A stretch of 64,000 nucleotides of DNA from Agrobacterium sp. AGB01 (GCF_014851585.1 NZ_JACVAB010000001.1:806001-870000), one strand, 5' to 3'. Shown: positions 1 through 9,144, counted from the first letter of the stretch. Notes: generated by a model not told the origin, from the letters alone. Program-made: numbers and translations.

Positions 1-831
1 ATCGTGCCCTTTGCAGCCTCGCTGGCAGCACCGGAAAAACGTGGCGCCACCATCGGTACCGTTATGGCCGGTCTCCTGTCAGGCATTCTGTTAAGCCGCA
101 CCCTGTCCGGTTTTGTCGGGCAGCATGCCGGCTGGCGGGAAATGTTCTGGATCGGCGTGCCGATGGCACTTTTTGCCGCCGCATTGATGTTCGTTGCCCT
201 TCCAAACCACAAGCCATCGTCGCGCATGCCTTATCGTAAGGCGTTGGTGTCCTTGGTGCACATCTGGAAGCGTGAACCGGATTTGCGTATCGCTGCATTG
301 GTGCAGGCGGCGCTGTTTGGCTCCTTCTCGGCATTCTGGACCATCCTTGCGCTTTACCTGCAAGGTCCTGACTTCCATCTGGGCGCAGATGTCGCTGGTC
401 TGTTCGGTGTGGTGGGCGCTGTCGGCATCTTCGCAGCACCGCTGGCAGGCCGTATCGCTGACAGTCGTGGACCACACTTCGTGGTATGGTCAGGCGCGGT
501 TCTTGCGCTTGTCTCGTGGATTGTCTTCGGGGCATGGGCGTCGCTGGCTGCACTCGTCATTGGCGTCATCATCCTTGACTTTGGGGTGCAGAGTGCCCTC
601 GTGTCCAACCAGCACATCATCTATGCGCTGGATCAGGAAGCCCGTAGTCGCATCAACACCATCTTCATGACCAGTATGTTTTTGGGAGGTGCTAGCGGTT
701 CTGCTCTCGCAACCGCCGCCTGGGGTTATGATGGATGGACTGCCGTCAGTGTTCTGGGCGCGGTGCTTGCCATTGCTGCTGTAGTTGTTCGGGTGTTCGA
801 CCATCGAACCCGCACCGCATTGGCGCGGTAA
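1..831 (+). CDS. MFS transporter, 3' part only
   Basis: Membrane transporter of the major facilitator superfamily, cut by the left window edge: the frame is open from base 1 and no start is visible. The visible 276 residues hold about eight hydrophobic segments. Near the beginning is the polar loop APEKRGATIG followed by a glycine-rich helix, the usual loop-plus-helix pattern of drug/sugar-efflux type MFS proteins. A second conserved loop, AGRIADSRGPH, lies near residue 150, matching the loop 8-9 repeat of the G-x-x-x-D-R motif. The substrate cannot be told from the sequence; efflux of a small molecule is the usual role of this subfamily. A strong hairpin follows directly, so this is probably the last gene of its transcript. 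Confidence 0.85.
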   Translation: MVPFAASLAAPEKRGATIGTVMAGLLSGILLSRTLSGFVGQHAGWREMFWIGVPMALFAAALMFVALPNHKPSSRMPYRKALVSLVHIWKREPDLRIAALVQAALFGSFSAFWTILALYLQGPDFHLGADVAGLFGVVGAVGIFAAPLAGRIADSRGPHFVVWSGAVLALVSWIVFGAWASLAALVIGVIILDFGVQSALVSNQHIIYALDQEARSRINTIFMTSMFLGGASGSALATAAWGYDGWTAVSVLGAVLAIAAVVVRVFDHRTRTALAR

Positions 832-851
832 GATAGGCCCGATATGCAGTG

Positions 852-875
852 AAAGGACGGCTTCGGCCGTCCTTT
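852..875 (+). terminator. Hairpin terminator after the MFS gene
   Basis: A perfect 10-bp stem (aaaggacggc / gccgtccttt) closes on a TTCG tetraloop, 20 bases after the MFS stop codon. The 3' arm ends in TTT but no longer U-tract follows. Confidence 0.7.
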
Positions 876-1211
876 CCATATGCGGGAGGAACATTTCAAG
901 CGACACTGCGTTAGGGGCAAAGGTGCAACCTGACATGAGGTGTCCGGAGCATTCTGTGTGAGTGCATCAGAAGCTCGTTAATTAGTATTCCCTTTCAAAT
1001 TGAAACATCTCAAAAACATTATCGCAACCGGTGGATGAAATGTCGTTCAGCAACGACACCGGATTGTGGTCTTTGAAGAATGACGCCCGGCAAGATGGGC
1101 TCATCCACTGAAGCCACCCTGAGAATAGAGCGCGCTTCACCTCTGCTGATGCTGGTGTCGAAAAGCCTTTCCGGCACCGGTGATTTTTTCAGATCTGCGA
1201 AAGGAGAACAC
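876..1211 (+). other. Intergenic region and probable gcd leader
   Basis: There is no convincing gene here. Bases 993-1005 form a perfect 6-1-6 palindrome (TTTCAA-a-TTGAAA), a possible regulator site. Bases 1041-1058 form a 7-bp hairpin (tgtcgtt / aacgaca). The gcd reading frame stays open upstream to 1080, but the good ribosome site is at 1201-1206, so this part is read as leader. Confidence 0.5.
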
Positions 1212-3689
1212 ATGTTTGTTCTCATTATTGGGGTTGTTGCAGCCATACTGGCTCTGGCGATATTGTATCCCGGCGTTCAACTCGCAATGGCTGGCGGAAG
1301 CGTCTTCTATGTGGTTATAGGCATTGGTTTGTTGCTGGCGGCCATCCAGCTCATTCGTCGGAGACAATCTGGCTATTTTCTCTATGCACTGCTTCTGATC
1401 GCCACCTTCGTGTGGACCATCTGGGAAGTGGGTTTCGACAAGTGGCAATGGATACCGCGCGGTGCATTGCTGACCTTCCTGGGATTATTGCTCAGCCTGC
1501 CACCGGTGCCCTACGGCCTTAAAACCAAAGGCAAAAGCGTTGCTTTGTTGCGCATGACAGTTTTTGTTATCGCTGTATTGGGTGTCGTGTCATGGTTTGT
1601 CGACCCGCGGCTGATTGATGGCGAACTTCAACCGCAAACCGCCCAGGCCGAGCCCGCTGCGACTGGCACGCCGGCTTACCCGGCAGATGATTGGATTGCC
1701 TATGGCGGCAACAATTTCGGCCAACGTTATTCCTCCCTCAGTGATATCAACGTCGATACTGTCAAGGGGCTGACCGTTGCCTGGGAACACCATACCGGCG
1801 ATTTGAAAACTGCCAATGACAGCAAGGAGTTTACCTTCGAGGTGGCACCTTTGAAGGTCAACGGACTGCTGTATCTCTGCACGCCACACAACATTGTCGA
1901 GGCACTGGTCCCGGAAACGGGCGAGGTGAAATGGAAGTTTGACCCTGAGCTGAAACCCAGCACATTCTTCCAACACCAGACATGCCGTGGTGTGTCCTAT
2001 AATGACAGCAGCGATTTTGTCGCCGCCCCTGCAGCATCTGCTTCCACATCAATTCCTGTAGCACCCGCTGCTCCGGCAACCGAAGGCACGACACAGACAC
2101 AGCCACAAACGCAGGCTCAAAACCAAACACCGCAAGTGGTTGCGCCAGTTCCGGCTACATTGACCTGCCCACGGCGTATCATCTCCACCACGGTTGATGG
2201 TCGCCTTTATGCGCTGAATGCCGATACCGGTGCACTTTGCACCGAGTTTGGCGAAAATGGTTATGTCAATCTTCTGGCGCAAATGCCGATGTTGCATGAA
2301 TCCTCTTACATGCAGACATCAGCGCCTCTGGTGACGAAAAATCTCATCATCATCGGCGGTTCGGTGTCCGACAATTATTACGAGGACAACACCTCGGGCG
2401 TGATCCGCGCCTATGATGTGCGCACGGGCAAAATCGTCTGGAAATTCGATGCCGGAAAACCGGACGAAACAGCGCCTCTGGCGGCCGGTGAAACCTATGA
2501 GGCCAACTCTCCCACCGCATGGACAACCTTCAGTGCCGATGAAGCCCTGGGTCTTGTCTATGTGCCTTTCGGCAACAAGTCTCCTGATCAGTTCGGTATG
2601 AACCGCACTGAAGAGGACACGCAATTTGTTGATGCGCTGGCAGCACTCGATATCGAAACCGGCAAACTGCGCTGGAAATTCCAGACCTCCTATCACGATC
2701 TTTGGGACCGCGATAATCCGTCTCAACCGACACTTCTCGACCTTCCAAAGGACGGCAAGAATGTACCGGCGGTGATCATGCCAACCAAGGGCGGCAACTT
2801 GTGGGTTCTCAACCGTCAGGACGGCACGCCTATCTTGCCGGTCAGTGAACAGAAGGTCAGCACGGAAACCGATGTGCCCAATGAAAAACCGTCACCGGTG
2901 CAGCCGATCTCGTCGCTGAACTTCACGCCGGCACCGCTGCGTGAAGTCGATATGTGGGGTGTCTCACCGATCGACCAGGCGATGTGCCGTCTGGCATTCA
3001 AGCAGGCGCGATATGATGGAAATCCTTTTACACCTCCGGGTATAGGCAAACCGTCGCTTGTCTGGCCGGGCAATATCGGTGTGTTCAACTGGGGGTCGAT
3101 CGCGGTTGATCCGGTCAACAAATGGCTGATCGGTACACCGCAATATCTGCCCTATCTATATCAGGCCTATCCACGCAACCCGGATGATCTGAATGCCCGT
3201 CTCTTCACCAAGGAGGGCACCAACCCCGGCAATGAAAATCTTGGTGGGCCATTTGGCATCAGCATCCTCAACTTCCGGTCCGGCATTGGCCTGCCATGCA
3301 ATACACCGCCATGGGGTGAAATGGTTGGCGTTGACCTGACAACGGGAAAGACCGCATGGAAACGCCGCAACGGCACGGTGCAGGACCAGAAGATATTGGG
3401 ATATTCATGGCCGATCCCGCTGCCGATGGGCATCCTCGCCCATGGTGGCACCTTGACCACGGCAGGCGGTGTGTCCTTCACCGCTGCCACGCTCGACAAC
3501 TATCTTCGAGCTTACGACATGAAGTCAGGCGAAAAACTGTGGCAGGCCCGTCTGCCGGCCGGTGGGCAGGCAACGCCCGTCACCTATCGCGGGGAAGATG
3601 GCAAACAATATGTCGTCATTGCCGCCGGTGGTCATGGCTCAATCGGCACGACGCTGGGTGACAGTGTTATTGCCTATCGGCTGAACTGA
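1212..3689 (+). CDS. gcd: Membrane-bound PQQ-dependent glucose dehydrogenase
   Basis: Quinoprotein that oxidises glucose (or a related polyol/quinate) to the lactone in the periplasm and passes electrons to ubiquinone. The ATG at 1212 is chosen because AAGGAGA sits just upstream. The product is 825 residues. Five hydrophobic helices fill roughly residues 1-135; the beta-propeller starts near 158 at WIAYGGNNFGQRYSSL. Residues matching the E. coli Gcd active site are visible: His in FQHQTCRG (about 255), Asp in YHDLWDRD, Lys in MPTKGGN, Asp in TLDNYLRAYD and His in AGGHGSIG near the end. Unusual is a Pro/Ala/Gln/Thr-rich insertion at about residues 270-318, between TCRG and CPRRI, where E. coli has only a short link. 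The family also includes quinate/shikimate dehydrogenases, so the substrate is not certain. PQQ biosynthesis genes are not in the window. Confidence 0.9.
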   Translation: MFVLIIGVVAAILALAILYPGVQLAMAGGSVFYVVIGIGLLLAAIQLIRRRQSGYFLYALLLIATFVWTIWEVGFDKWQWIPRGALLTFLGLLLSLPPVPYGLKTKGKSVALLRMTVFVIAVLGVVSWFVDPRLIDGELQPQTAQAEPAATGTPAYPADDWIAYGGNNFGQRYSSLSDINVDTVKGLTVAWEHHTGDLKTANDSKEFTFEVAPLKVNGLLYLCTPHNIVEALVPETGEVKWKFDPELKPSTFFQHQTCRGVSYNDSSDFVAAPAASASTSIPVAPAAPATEGTTQTQPQTQAQNQTPQVVAPVPATLTCPRRIISTTVDGRLYALNADTGALCTEFGENGYVNLLAQMPMLHESSYMQTSAPLVTKNLIIIGGSVSDNYYEDNTSGVIRAYDVRTGKIVWKFDAGKPDETAPLAAGETYEANSPTAWTTFSADEALGLVYVPFGNKSPDQFGMNRTEEDTQFVDALAALDIETGKLRWKFQTSYHDLWDRDNPSQPTLLDLPKDGKNVPAVIMPTKGGNLWVLNRQDGTPILPVSEQKVSTETDVPNEKPSPVQPISSLNFTPAPLREVDMWGVSPIDQAMCRLAFKQARYDGNPFTPPGIGKPSLVWPGNIGVFNWGSIAVDPVNKWLIGTPQYLPYLYQAYPRNPDDLNARLFTKEGTNPGNENLGGPFGISILNFRSGIGLPCNTPPWGEMVGVDLTTGKTAWKRRNGTVQDQKILGYSWPIPLPMGILAHGGTLTTAGGVSFTAATLDNYLRAYDMKSGEKLWQARLPAGGQATPVTYRGEDGKQYVVIAAGGHGSIGTTLGDSVIAYRLN

Positions 3690-3699
3690 TGGAAAAAGA

Positions 3700-3731
3700 A
3701 AGACCCCGCCCATGCATATGGGCGGGGTCTT
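3700..3731. terminator. Bidirectional terminator between gcd and tam
   Basis: A perfect 14-bp GC-rich stem (arms 3700-3713 and 3718-3731) has a 4-base loop. The 3' arm runs into CGTCTGTTTTG, and the other strand ends in CTTTTTCC. It lies between convergent genes and can serve both. Confidence 0.85.
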
Positions 3732-3770
3732 CGTCTGTTTTGCTCTGAGTTGACTACTCGGCCGGCCGGA

Positions 3771-4541
3771 TCACTTCTTGACAGCAACGACGAAAAGTCG
3801 CGGGAAGCGCAGCAGGACACGGCCGTCCGCCATCGGCGCGTAGGCCTTGGCGATGCGCGCCGTATAATCCTCAAGAAACGCGTCCTGATGTTCAGCACCG
3901 GCGGCATTCAGATAGGGGCGCAGTCCAGTACCTTTCACCCATTCGACGATCGCGCTGGCATCCGTCATCGGGTGATTATAGATCGTGTGCCAGACATCGA
4001 CCCGTGCAGATTTCGGACCAAGCCGGTCGAGATAGGCGGTTGGGGAGGGCAGTGGTTTACGACGCAACGATCCCTCGGCAAAGGCCGGGGCCCAAGGTCC
4101 GACAGACGCGGTTTCTCCCATCGAGACATGGGTCGGTTCAGACAGATTGTCCGGCATCTGGACCGCCAGCACGCCGCCCGGTTTCAGATGATCCATTAGC
4201 TTTTCCAGAACGCTGAGATGGTCCGGTATCCACTGGAAAACCGCATTGGCATATAAAAGGTCGGCCGGGGTATCGGGTTGCCATGTGGAAAGATCGGCTT
4301 TGCGAAACTCGGTATTCGGCAGGCGATCTCTGGCCTTTTCCAGCATGTCGTCGTCGCTGTCCACGCCGGTGATCACATTCAAACCGTAGCGGTTAGTCAG
4401 CAGCTCTGTGGAATTGCCGGGACCGCAGCCGAGATCATAACCCGCCATTACCGTTTCCAGCGGAACCTGCGCCAGCAGATCGCGGGCAGGGCGTGTTCTT
4501 TCATCTTCAAACCGGAGGTATTGTGCGGCGGACCATGCCAT
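3771..4541 (-). CDS. tam: Trans-aconitate 2-methyltransferase
   Basis: SAM-dependent methyltransferase predicted to monomethylate trans-aconitate, a spontaneous inhibitory isomer of the TCA intermediate cis-aconitate; cytoplasmic. The 256 residues match the usual Tam length. The amino end [19 protein letters not shown] has the typical Y-L-x-F-x-x-E-R-T-R-P pattern of the family. SAM motif [14 protein letters not shown], lies at about residues 37-49, followed by the acidic [12 protein letters not shown] loop. [26 protein letters not shown] is the usual post-motif region. It is transcribed towards gcd and is divergent from the aminotransferase at 4788. Other class I methyltransferases could share motif I, but the N-terminal signature makes Tam the best reading. 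Confidence 0.85.
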   Translation of the reverse strand: MAWSAAQYLRFEDERTRPARDLLAQVPLETVMAGYDLGCGPGNSTELLTNRYGLNVITGVDSDDDMLEKARDRLPNTEFRKADLSTWQPDTPADLLYANAVFQWIPDHLSVLEKLMDHLKPGGVLAVQMPDNLSEPTHVSMGETASVGPWAPAFAEGSLRRKPLPSPTAYLDRLGPKSARVDVWHTIYNHPMTDASAIVEWVKGTGLRPYLNAAGAEHQDAFLEDYTARIAKAYAPMADGRVLLRFPRLFVVAVKK

Positions 4542-4787
4542 ATCTGTGAGTCTCCCATGCTGACACCTTCGCTCAGGTGTCCCGTTTCAATTACACAGTT
4601 TTTACCCGCTCCATCATTTATCGTTATACGTCCATTTATCAAGTTGTTGGTTCGATGGAAGATTCTTGCTCAGATACCGCAGGTGAATATTGTTTTGCGT
4701 CGTTTTGTGTTTTTGCGGAAAAATTATCTTGACCTGGTGCAGGTCGAGGCATTCACTCCGGCCACTTATCTATAGGAGACTTTGAGA

Positions 4788-5669
4788 ATGGCCGTCGATA
4801 CTTCACCGAAATCAAACACCTGGACCTATGTTGACGGTGAATGGCTGCCCGGCAATCCGCCGTTGATTGGCCCCACCTCGCATGCCATGTGGCTGGCTTC
4901 GACAGTGTTTGATGGAGCTCGCTGGTTTGACGGTCTTGCGCCGGATCTGGATCTGCACTGCCTGCGCGTCAATCGCTCGGCCACCAACATGGGCATGATC
5001 CCGACCAAAACCCCTGAGGAAATCGAGGCGCTGGCACTCGAAGGCGTCAAGAAGTTTGATGGCAAGACCGCCATCTACATCAAGCCGATGTATTGGGCTG
5101 AACATGGCTCAGTTGGCAGCGTTGTTGCACCGGATGGTGCCTCCACCCGTTTTGCTCTTTGCCTGTTTGAAGCACCGATGGATGCGGGCAAGTCGCTGAC
5201 GCTCACCGTTTCTCCGCTGCGTCGCCCTTCGCCGGAAACAGCCATGACCGACGCCAAGGCAGGCAGCCTTTATCCGAATAGCGGCCGTGCGATCATTGAG
5301 GCGCGTTCGCGTGGTTTCGACAATGCCCTGATGCGCGATATGAACGGTAATGTTGCTGAAACGGCAGCCTCAAACATCTTCATGGTAAAGGATGGCGTTG
5401 TCCTGACCCCGGTTCCAAACCGCACCTTCCTTGCTGGCATCACTCGCTCGCGCGTTATGGGCCTGCTTCGTCAGGCGGGTTTCGAGGTTCGCGAAGCGAC
5501 GCTTTCGGTTGAAGACTTCAAGAACGCCGATGAGATTTTCTGCTCCGGCAACTATTCCAAGGTTTCTCCGGTCACCAAGCTGGACGAGAAGGAATTGCAG
5601 GCTGGTCCGGTCGCCCGCAAGGCATTGGAGCTTTATCTTGAATGGGCCAAGTCAGGCACTGACGCCTAA
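4788..5669 (+). CDS. Branched-chain / class IV aminotransferase
   Basis: Fold type IV PLP enzyme of the branched-chain aminotransferase group, moving the amino group between Leu/Ile/Val (or a related amino acid) and 2-oxoglutarate. ATG 4788 is preferred to the in-frame TTG six bases earlier because AGGAGA at 4774-4779 is correctly spaced. The product is 293 residues. The catalytic lysine is expected in TDAKAGSLYPN (about residue 157), followed by the family pattern GFDNALMRDMNGNVAETAASNIF. The SxVFDGARWFDG segment near residue 40 is typical of the small domain. Proteins like this are annotated as IlvE-like or D-amino-acid aminotransferase-like; specificity cannot be assigned from sequence alone. 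A strong terminator follows immediately. Confidence 0.85.
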   Translation: MAVDTSPKSNTWTYVDGEWLPGNPPLIGPTSHAMWLASTVFDGARWFDGLAPDLDLHCLRVNRSATNMGMIPTKTPEEIEALALEGVKKFDGKTAIYIKPMYWAEHGSVGSVVAPDGASTRFALCLFEAPMDAGKSLTLTVSPLRRPSPETAMTDAKAGSLYPNSGRAIIEARSRGFDNALMRDMNGNVAETAASNIFMVKDGVVLTPVPNRTFLAGITRSRVMGLLRQAGFEVREATLSVEDFKNADEIFCSGNYSKVSPVTKLDEKELQAGPVARKALELYLEWAKSGTDA

Positions 5670-5682
5670 TTATAGATCGACC

Positions 5683-5711
5683 AAACGGCCGGGTTCCCCG
5701 GCCGTTTTTTT
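5683..5711 (+). terminator. Rho-independent terminator
   Basis: An 11-bp perfect stem (aaacggccggg / cccggccgttt) with a 3-base loop is followed by an unbroken T run, 13 bases after the aminotransferase stop. Confidence 0.93.
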
Positions 5712-5742
5712 ATCCTGCCACACATATTCCGGATGACGGCAA

Positions 5743-6291
5743 ATGGCCGAAAAATCTTCGCTTAACATCATTATTCGTCAGAGCCATACAGACGATATCC
5801 CAGCGATAACCGAAATTTACCGTGATGCTGTCCTGCACGGCAAGGCGAGCTTCGAAATCGACCCGCCCTCTGCTGATGAAATGCTCAAGCGCCGCGACGC
5901 TTTGGTCTCTGGTGGGTTTTCTTATCTGGTGGCAGAGGTCGAAGGCCGTATCGCTGGTTACGCCTATGCCGGTGCCTACCGTGCGCGCCCGGCCTATGGC
6001 GCAACGGTCGAGGATTCGGTCTATGTCAGCCCCGATGCCAAAGGCATGGGCATTGGCCGAAAATTGCTGGATGCGCTGATTGTCGACGCGACGGCCAAGG
6101 GCTTTCGGCAAATGGTGGCGGTGATCGGTGATTCCGCCAATGCCGCTTCGGTCGGCGTGCATCGCGCGGCAGGTTTTGAAATGGTTGGCACATTGAAGTC
6201 AATCGGCTGGAAGCATGGCCAGTGGCTTGATACTGTGCTGATGCAACGCCCGCTTGGTGAAGCAGATACGACGCCGCGCTTCCAGCCCTGA
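5743..6291 (+). CDS. GNAT acetyltransferase, phosphinothricin acetyltransferase-like
   Basis: Acetyl-CoA dependent N-acetyltransferase of 182 residues. The central YVSPDAKGMGIGRKLLDALI holds the acetyl-CoA loop (motif A, Q/R-x-x-G-x-G/A form). RDAVLHGKASFEIDPP near the amino end and AAGFEMVGTLKSIGWKHGQW near the carboxyl end are characteristic of the phosphinothricin/methionine sulfoximine acetyltransferase branch. In this branch the natural substrates are toxic glutamate or methionine analogues. It stands alone between a terminator and a convergent small gene. A second member of the same branch lies at 46899-47411 with clearly different sequence, so these are paralogues of different age rather than a recent copy. 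Confidence 0.88.
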   Translation: MAEKSSLNIIIRQSHTDDIPAITEIYRDAVLHGKASFEIDPPSADEMLKRRDALVSGGFSYLVAEVEGRIAGYAYAGAYRARPAYGATVEDSVYVSPDAKGMGIGRKLLDALIVDATAKGFRQMVAVIGDSANAASVGVHRAAGFEMVGTLKSIGWKHGQWLDTVLMQRPLGEADTTPRFQP

Positions 6292-6312
6292 TATGATTGG
6301 GGATATCTCGCC

Positions 6313-6645
6313 TTATGGCTTGACCTGATCGGGAATATCGATCTTGACGGTGTCTGTCGTCATTTCACCGCCGATTTCCACGGTCTTTGCCTGCTTGTCA
6401 TAAACGCAGATATGGTTGATTGTCGCGTCGGCCCCCTTGGCTTTGCCACTGACGATCGCAAGGCCGTAGCTTTCGCTACCAAACGGATCGACCACGATCT
6501 TGGCGTTCTCGATCATGCCTTCCGTGGCGGCAAGGCATTTCGCTTGGACGTCGGCAGTAAACTCCTGCCATGCTTCATCCGATGAGGCGGCAGCAGGGAG
6601 TGAAATCAGGCTTGTCAGAATTGCAGTGCAGAGGGTTTTCCTCAT
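6313..6645 (-). CDS. Small secreted protein of unknown function
   Basis: This encodes 110 residues from ATG 6645, which has AAGGAAAG correctly spaced upstream. The frame stays open further upstream but has no better start. Residues 1-20 (MRKTLCTAILTSLISLPAAA) are a classic signal peptide, so the mature protein of about 90 residues is expected in the periplasm. Two cysteines (VQAKCLAA and NHICVYD) are about 44 residues apart and could form a disulphide. No family was recognised. It is divergent from sodB and shares its upstream region. Confidence 0.75.
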   Translation of the reverse strand: MRKTLCTAILTSLISLPAAASSDEAWQEFTADVQAKCLAATEGMIENAKIVVDPFGSESYGLAIVSGKAKGADATINHICVYDKQAKTVEIGGEMTTDTVKIDIPDQVKP

Positions 6646-6859
6646 CTTGTCGCTTTCCTTGTCAGTAATGCCGAACCGAAGTTCTTGAATCGGTACGCAA
6701 CCATCGAATGCGATTGTGAATTTCTGATGTTGGTAGTGGAATTTTCTCTTTTGCCGGAACATTTTGATATTTCGCAGGTTGCCTCAATTGAGTTCCGCTC
6801 CTATGTTCCGCGCACAAGGTTTCAAGGAGCGGGTCACCGCTGCAACAAGGAGTACCACC

Positions 6860-7462
6860 ATGGCCTTCGAACTTCCCGAACTTCCATACGACTACGACGC
6901 TCTCGCACCATACATGTCGCGCGAAACGCTCGAATTCCACCACGACAAGCACCACAAGGCATACGTAGACAACGGCAACAAGCTTGCTGCTGAAGCTGGC
7001 CTTGCTGACCTGTCGTTGGAAGAAGTCGTCAAGAAGTCTTTCGGCACCAATGCTGGCCTGTTCAACAATGCTGCCCAGCACTACAACCACGTTCATTTCT
7101 GGAAGTGGATGAAGAAGGACGGCGGCGGCAACAAGCTGCCTGGCAAGCTGGAAGCTGCAATCAACTCCGACCTCGGCGGTTTTGACAAGTTCAAGGCAGA
7201 CTTCATCGCTGCCGGTACCACACAGTTCGGCTCTGGCTGGGCATGGCTGTCGGTCAAGAACGGCAAGCTCGAAATCTCCAAGACCCCGAACGGCGAAAAC
7301 CCGCTGGTTCACGGTGCAGAGCCGATCCTCGGTGTCGACGTTTGGGAACACTCCTATTACATCGACTACCGCAACCTGCGTCCAAAGTACCTCGAAGCCT
7401 TCGTTGATAACCTCATCAACTGGGACTACGTTCTGGAGCGCTTCGAAGCCGCTTCCAAGTAA
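6860..7462 (+). CDS. sodB: Superoxide dismutase, iron type
   Basis: Cytoplasmic enzyme converting superoxide to oxygen and peroxide. ATG 6860 follows AAGGAG; the frame is open upstream but with no ribosome site. The product is 200 residues, normal for Fe/Mn SOD. The four metal ligands are visible: His27 in EFHHDKHHK, His in NHVHFWKWM, and Asp/His in DVWEHSYYIDYRN. The glutamine in NNAAQHYNH and the FGSGWAWL segment favour the iron form over the manganese form. No signal peptide is present. A terminator follows 25 bases after the stop, so it is monocistronic. Confidence 0.95.
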   Translation: MAFELPELPYDYDALAPYMSRETLEFHHDKHHKAYVDNGNKLAAEAGLADLSLEEVVKKSFGTNAGLFNNAAQHYNHVHFWKWMKKDGGGNKLPGKLEAAINSDLGGFDKFKADFIAAGTTQFGSGWAWLSVKNGKLEISKTPNGENPLVHGAEPILGVDVWEHSYYIDYRNLRPKYLEAFVDNLINWDYVLERFEAASK

Positions 7463-7487
7463 GGTTTTCAACCTGCGATTTTACGAG

Positions 7488-7514
7488 ACACCCGGCCTTT
7501 GTGCCGGGTGTTTT
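7488..7514 (+). terminator. Terminator after sodB
   Basis: A 9-bp stem (acacccggc / gccgggtgt) with a 6-base loop is followed by TTTT. Confidence 0.85.
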
Positions 7515-7569
7515 GCTATGTGGCTGCGATGTCATATCGCTGTCATGTGCAGGGCATAAAGCCGCCGCC

Positions 7570-8415
7570 ATGACACATCTTGCTGCACCGCTATTTTCCT
7601 TCGGCATCATCGCCGACCCCCAATATGCCGACATCGAACCGAAGCCTGATATGGGGCGCTATTACGCCAATAGCCCACGCAAGCTCGATGCGGCGATTGA
7701 AACGATGAATGGCGAGGATCTGGCCTTCGTCGTGACGCTGGGTGATCTGGTCGATCGTGACTGGAACAGCTTCGATGCAATTCTTGCCTGTTACGACAAG
7801 CTGCGGCACCGTTCCGTTCTGTTGCCGGGCAATCACGACTTTGCCGTCGATGTTGAGAAATTGCCAGACGTCTATCAGCGACTGGGCATGCCATCGCCCT
7901 GGCATGATTTTGCCGAGCAGGGTGTGCGTTTCATTGTTCTTGATGGATCCGACGTCAGCCTGTTTGCACCGGAAAGACATGACCCGAGGCGCGAGATCGC
8001 GGCTACGCGGCTGGAAACTCTGCAGGCGGTTGGCGCCATCAATGCGCAGACCTGGAATGGTTCATTGAGTGATGAGCAGTTTGGCTGGCTGGAAAACACG
8101 CTGGAAGACGCAGCACGCCTCAATCAGAAGGTCGTGATCTTCTGCCACTATCCTGTCTTTCCAGATAACGCCCATAACCTGTGGGATACGCCGCGCATTC
8201 TGTCGTTGTTGGCCGACCATGATTGTTTTGTGGCATGGTTCTGTGGCCATAACCATGTCGGTAATTATGGCGAAATAGACGGCAAGCATTTTCTCAATTT
8301 CAAGGGCATGGTGGATACGCCTGACGAAAACACCTTTGCCATTGCCGATGTCTATGTTGACCGTATCGAGATTCGCGGTTTCGGTCGTGAAGACAGCCGC
8401 ACCCTGGCGCTTTGA
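7570..8415 (+). CDS. Calcineurin-like metallophosphoesterase (ADPRibase-Mn-like)
   Basis: Two-metal phosphoesterase of 281 residues with the full set of motifs in order: IIADPQY (D-x-Q/H), TLGDLVDR (GD-x-x-D), LLPGNHDF (GNHD), IFCHYPVF (H) and WFCGHNHVGNYG (GHNH). The ADPQYAD version of the first motif is typical of the manganese-dependent ADP-ribose / CDP-alcohol pyrophosphatase group, so hydrolysis of a nucleoside diphosphate derivative is the best guess. It has no signal peptide and is probably cytoplasmic. ATG 7570 is chosen because the homologous part begins there; the upstream extension crosses the sodB terminator. The ribosome site is weak. It is convergent with the YafY regulator, with only 6 bases between stops. 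Confidence 0.85.
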   Translation: MTHLAAPLFSFGIIADPQYADIEPKPDMGRYYANSPRKLDAAIETMNGEDLAFVVTLGDLVDRDWNSFDAILACYDKLRHRSVLLPGNHDFAVDVEKLPDVYQRLGMPSPWHDFAEQGVRFIVLDGSDVSLFAPERHDPRREIAATRLETLQAVGAINAQTWNGSLSDEQFGWLENTLEDAARLNQKVVIFCHYPVFPDNAHNLWDTPRILSLLADHDCFVAWFCGHNHVGNYGEIDGKHFLNFKGMVDTPDENTFAIADVYVDRIEIRGFGREDSRTLAL

Positions 8416-8421
8416 TAGCTC

Positions 8422-9126
8422 TCAAACATTGGTCTTTGGCGTTTGACTATATTGCCAGTTGGCCATCCATAGCTGGCGCAAAGCCTCACCTTGATGTTTG
8501 AAGAAGTCCTGTGTTTCGACGCAGGTTTTCACACGGTCCGCACGGAAGTTGCGGATCGCCTGCCGCAACTCGCACCAGGCGACGATATTGGCGGTTTCGG
8601 AATAATAGATCACCGCGATTGGCCGTATCCGCCGTTCGGTCAGCGAACCGGCTTCATCCTGATAGGCGATATCAAGCTTTTCCTCGTTGCGAACGGCGCG
8701 TCGGATCATCGACAGGTCCACGCCGTCAGGCGAATTGGCAATAATGCCCCAGGCATGTAGTGCAGTGGTGGACAGAATGCGGGAGAGCGGTTCGGGGACC
8801 GATGAGGCAATCTTGTCGCTGACCCGCTTGGCTGCCTGGCGTAACTCCGTGTCACCGGTTCTGCTGACAAGCGCTAGAGCTAGCACGATGGCTTCCGTTT
8901 CCTCGATCGAAAACATCAGCGGTGGCAGGTTGAAACCGGGCCGCATGATGTAACCCACACCACGTTCCCCTTCGACTGGCACACGCATGGCCTGCAAGGC
9001 GGCAATGTCGCGGTAAACCGACCGAGGCGTCACCTCCAGCGTGTCGGCAATCTGCTGTGCGGTCACCGGCTGGCGTGCCACCCGCAATATCTGGATGATT
9101 TCGAAAAGCCGTGATGCTTTGCGCAT
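8422..9126 (-). CDS. YafY-type HTH/WYL transcriptional regulator
   Basis: Transcription factor of 234 residues. An amino-terminal winged helix (residues about 1-60, with TAQQIADTLEVTPRSVYRDI as recognition region) matches the HTH_11/DeoR-like domain of YafY proteins. It is followed by a WYL-type sensor domain with RIRPIAVIYYSETANIVAWC and RNFRADRV. Such regulators bind a small ligand or nucleic-acid fragment through the WYL domain. It is divergent from the LysE-type exporter at 9253. The 126-base intergenic region carries a perfect 11-bp inverted repeat, making this pair a likely regulator/exporter unit with autoregulation. Confidence 0.9.
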   Translation of the reverse strand: MRKASRLFEIIQILRVARQPVTAQQIADTLEVTPRSVYRDIAALQAMRVPVEGERGVGYIMRPGFNLPPLMFSIEETEAIVLALALVSRTGDTELRQAAKRVSDKIASSVPEPLSRILSTTALHAWGIIANSPDGVDLSMIRRAVRNEEKLDIAYQDEAGSLTERRIRPIAVIYYSETANIVAWCELRQAIRNFRADRVKTCVETQDFFKHQGEALRQLWMANWQYSQTPKTNV

Positions 9127-9144
9127 TTCTGTCCCCGAGCGAAG

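Noticed and set aside
5743-6291. Recent duplication with the GNAT gene at 46899-47411
   Set aside because: Both belong to the phosphinothricin acetyltransferase branch, but their sequences differ throughout, so no recent duplication or repeat is supported.
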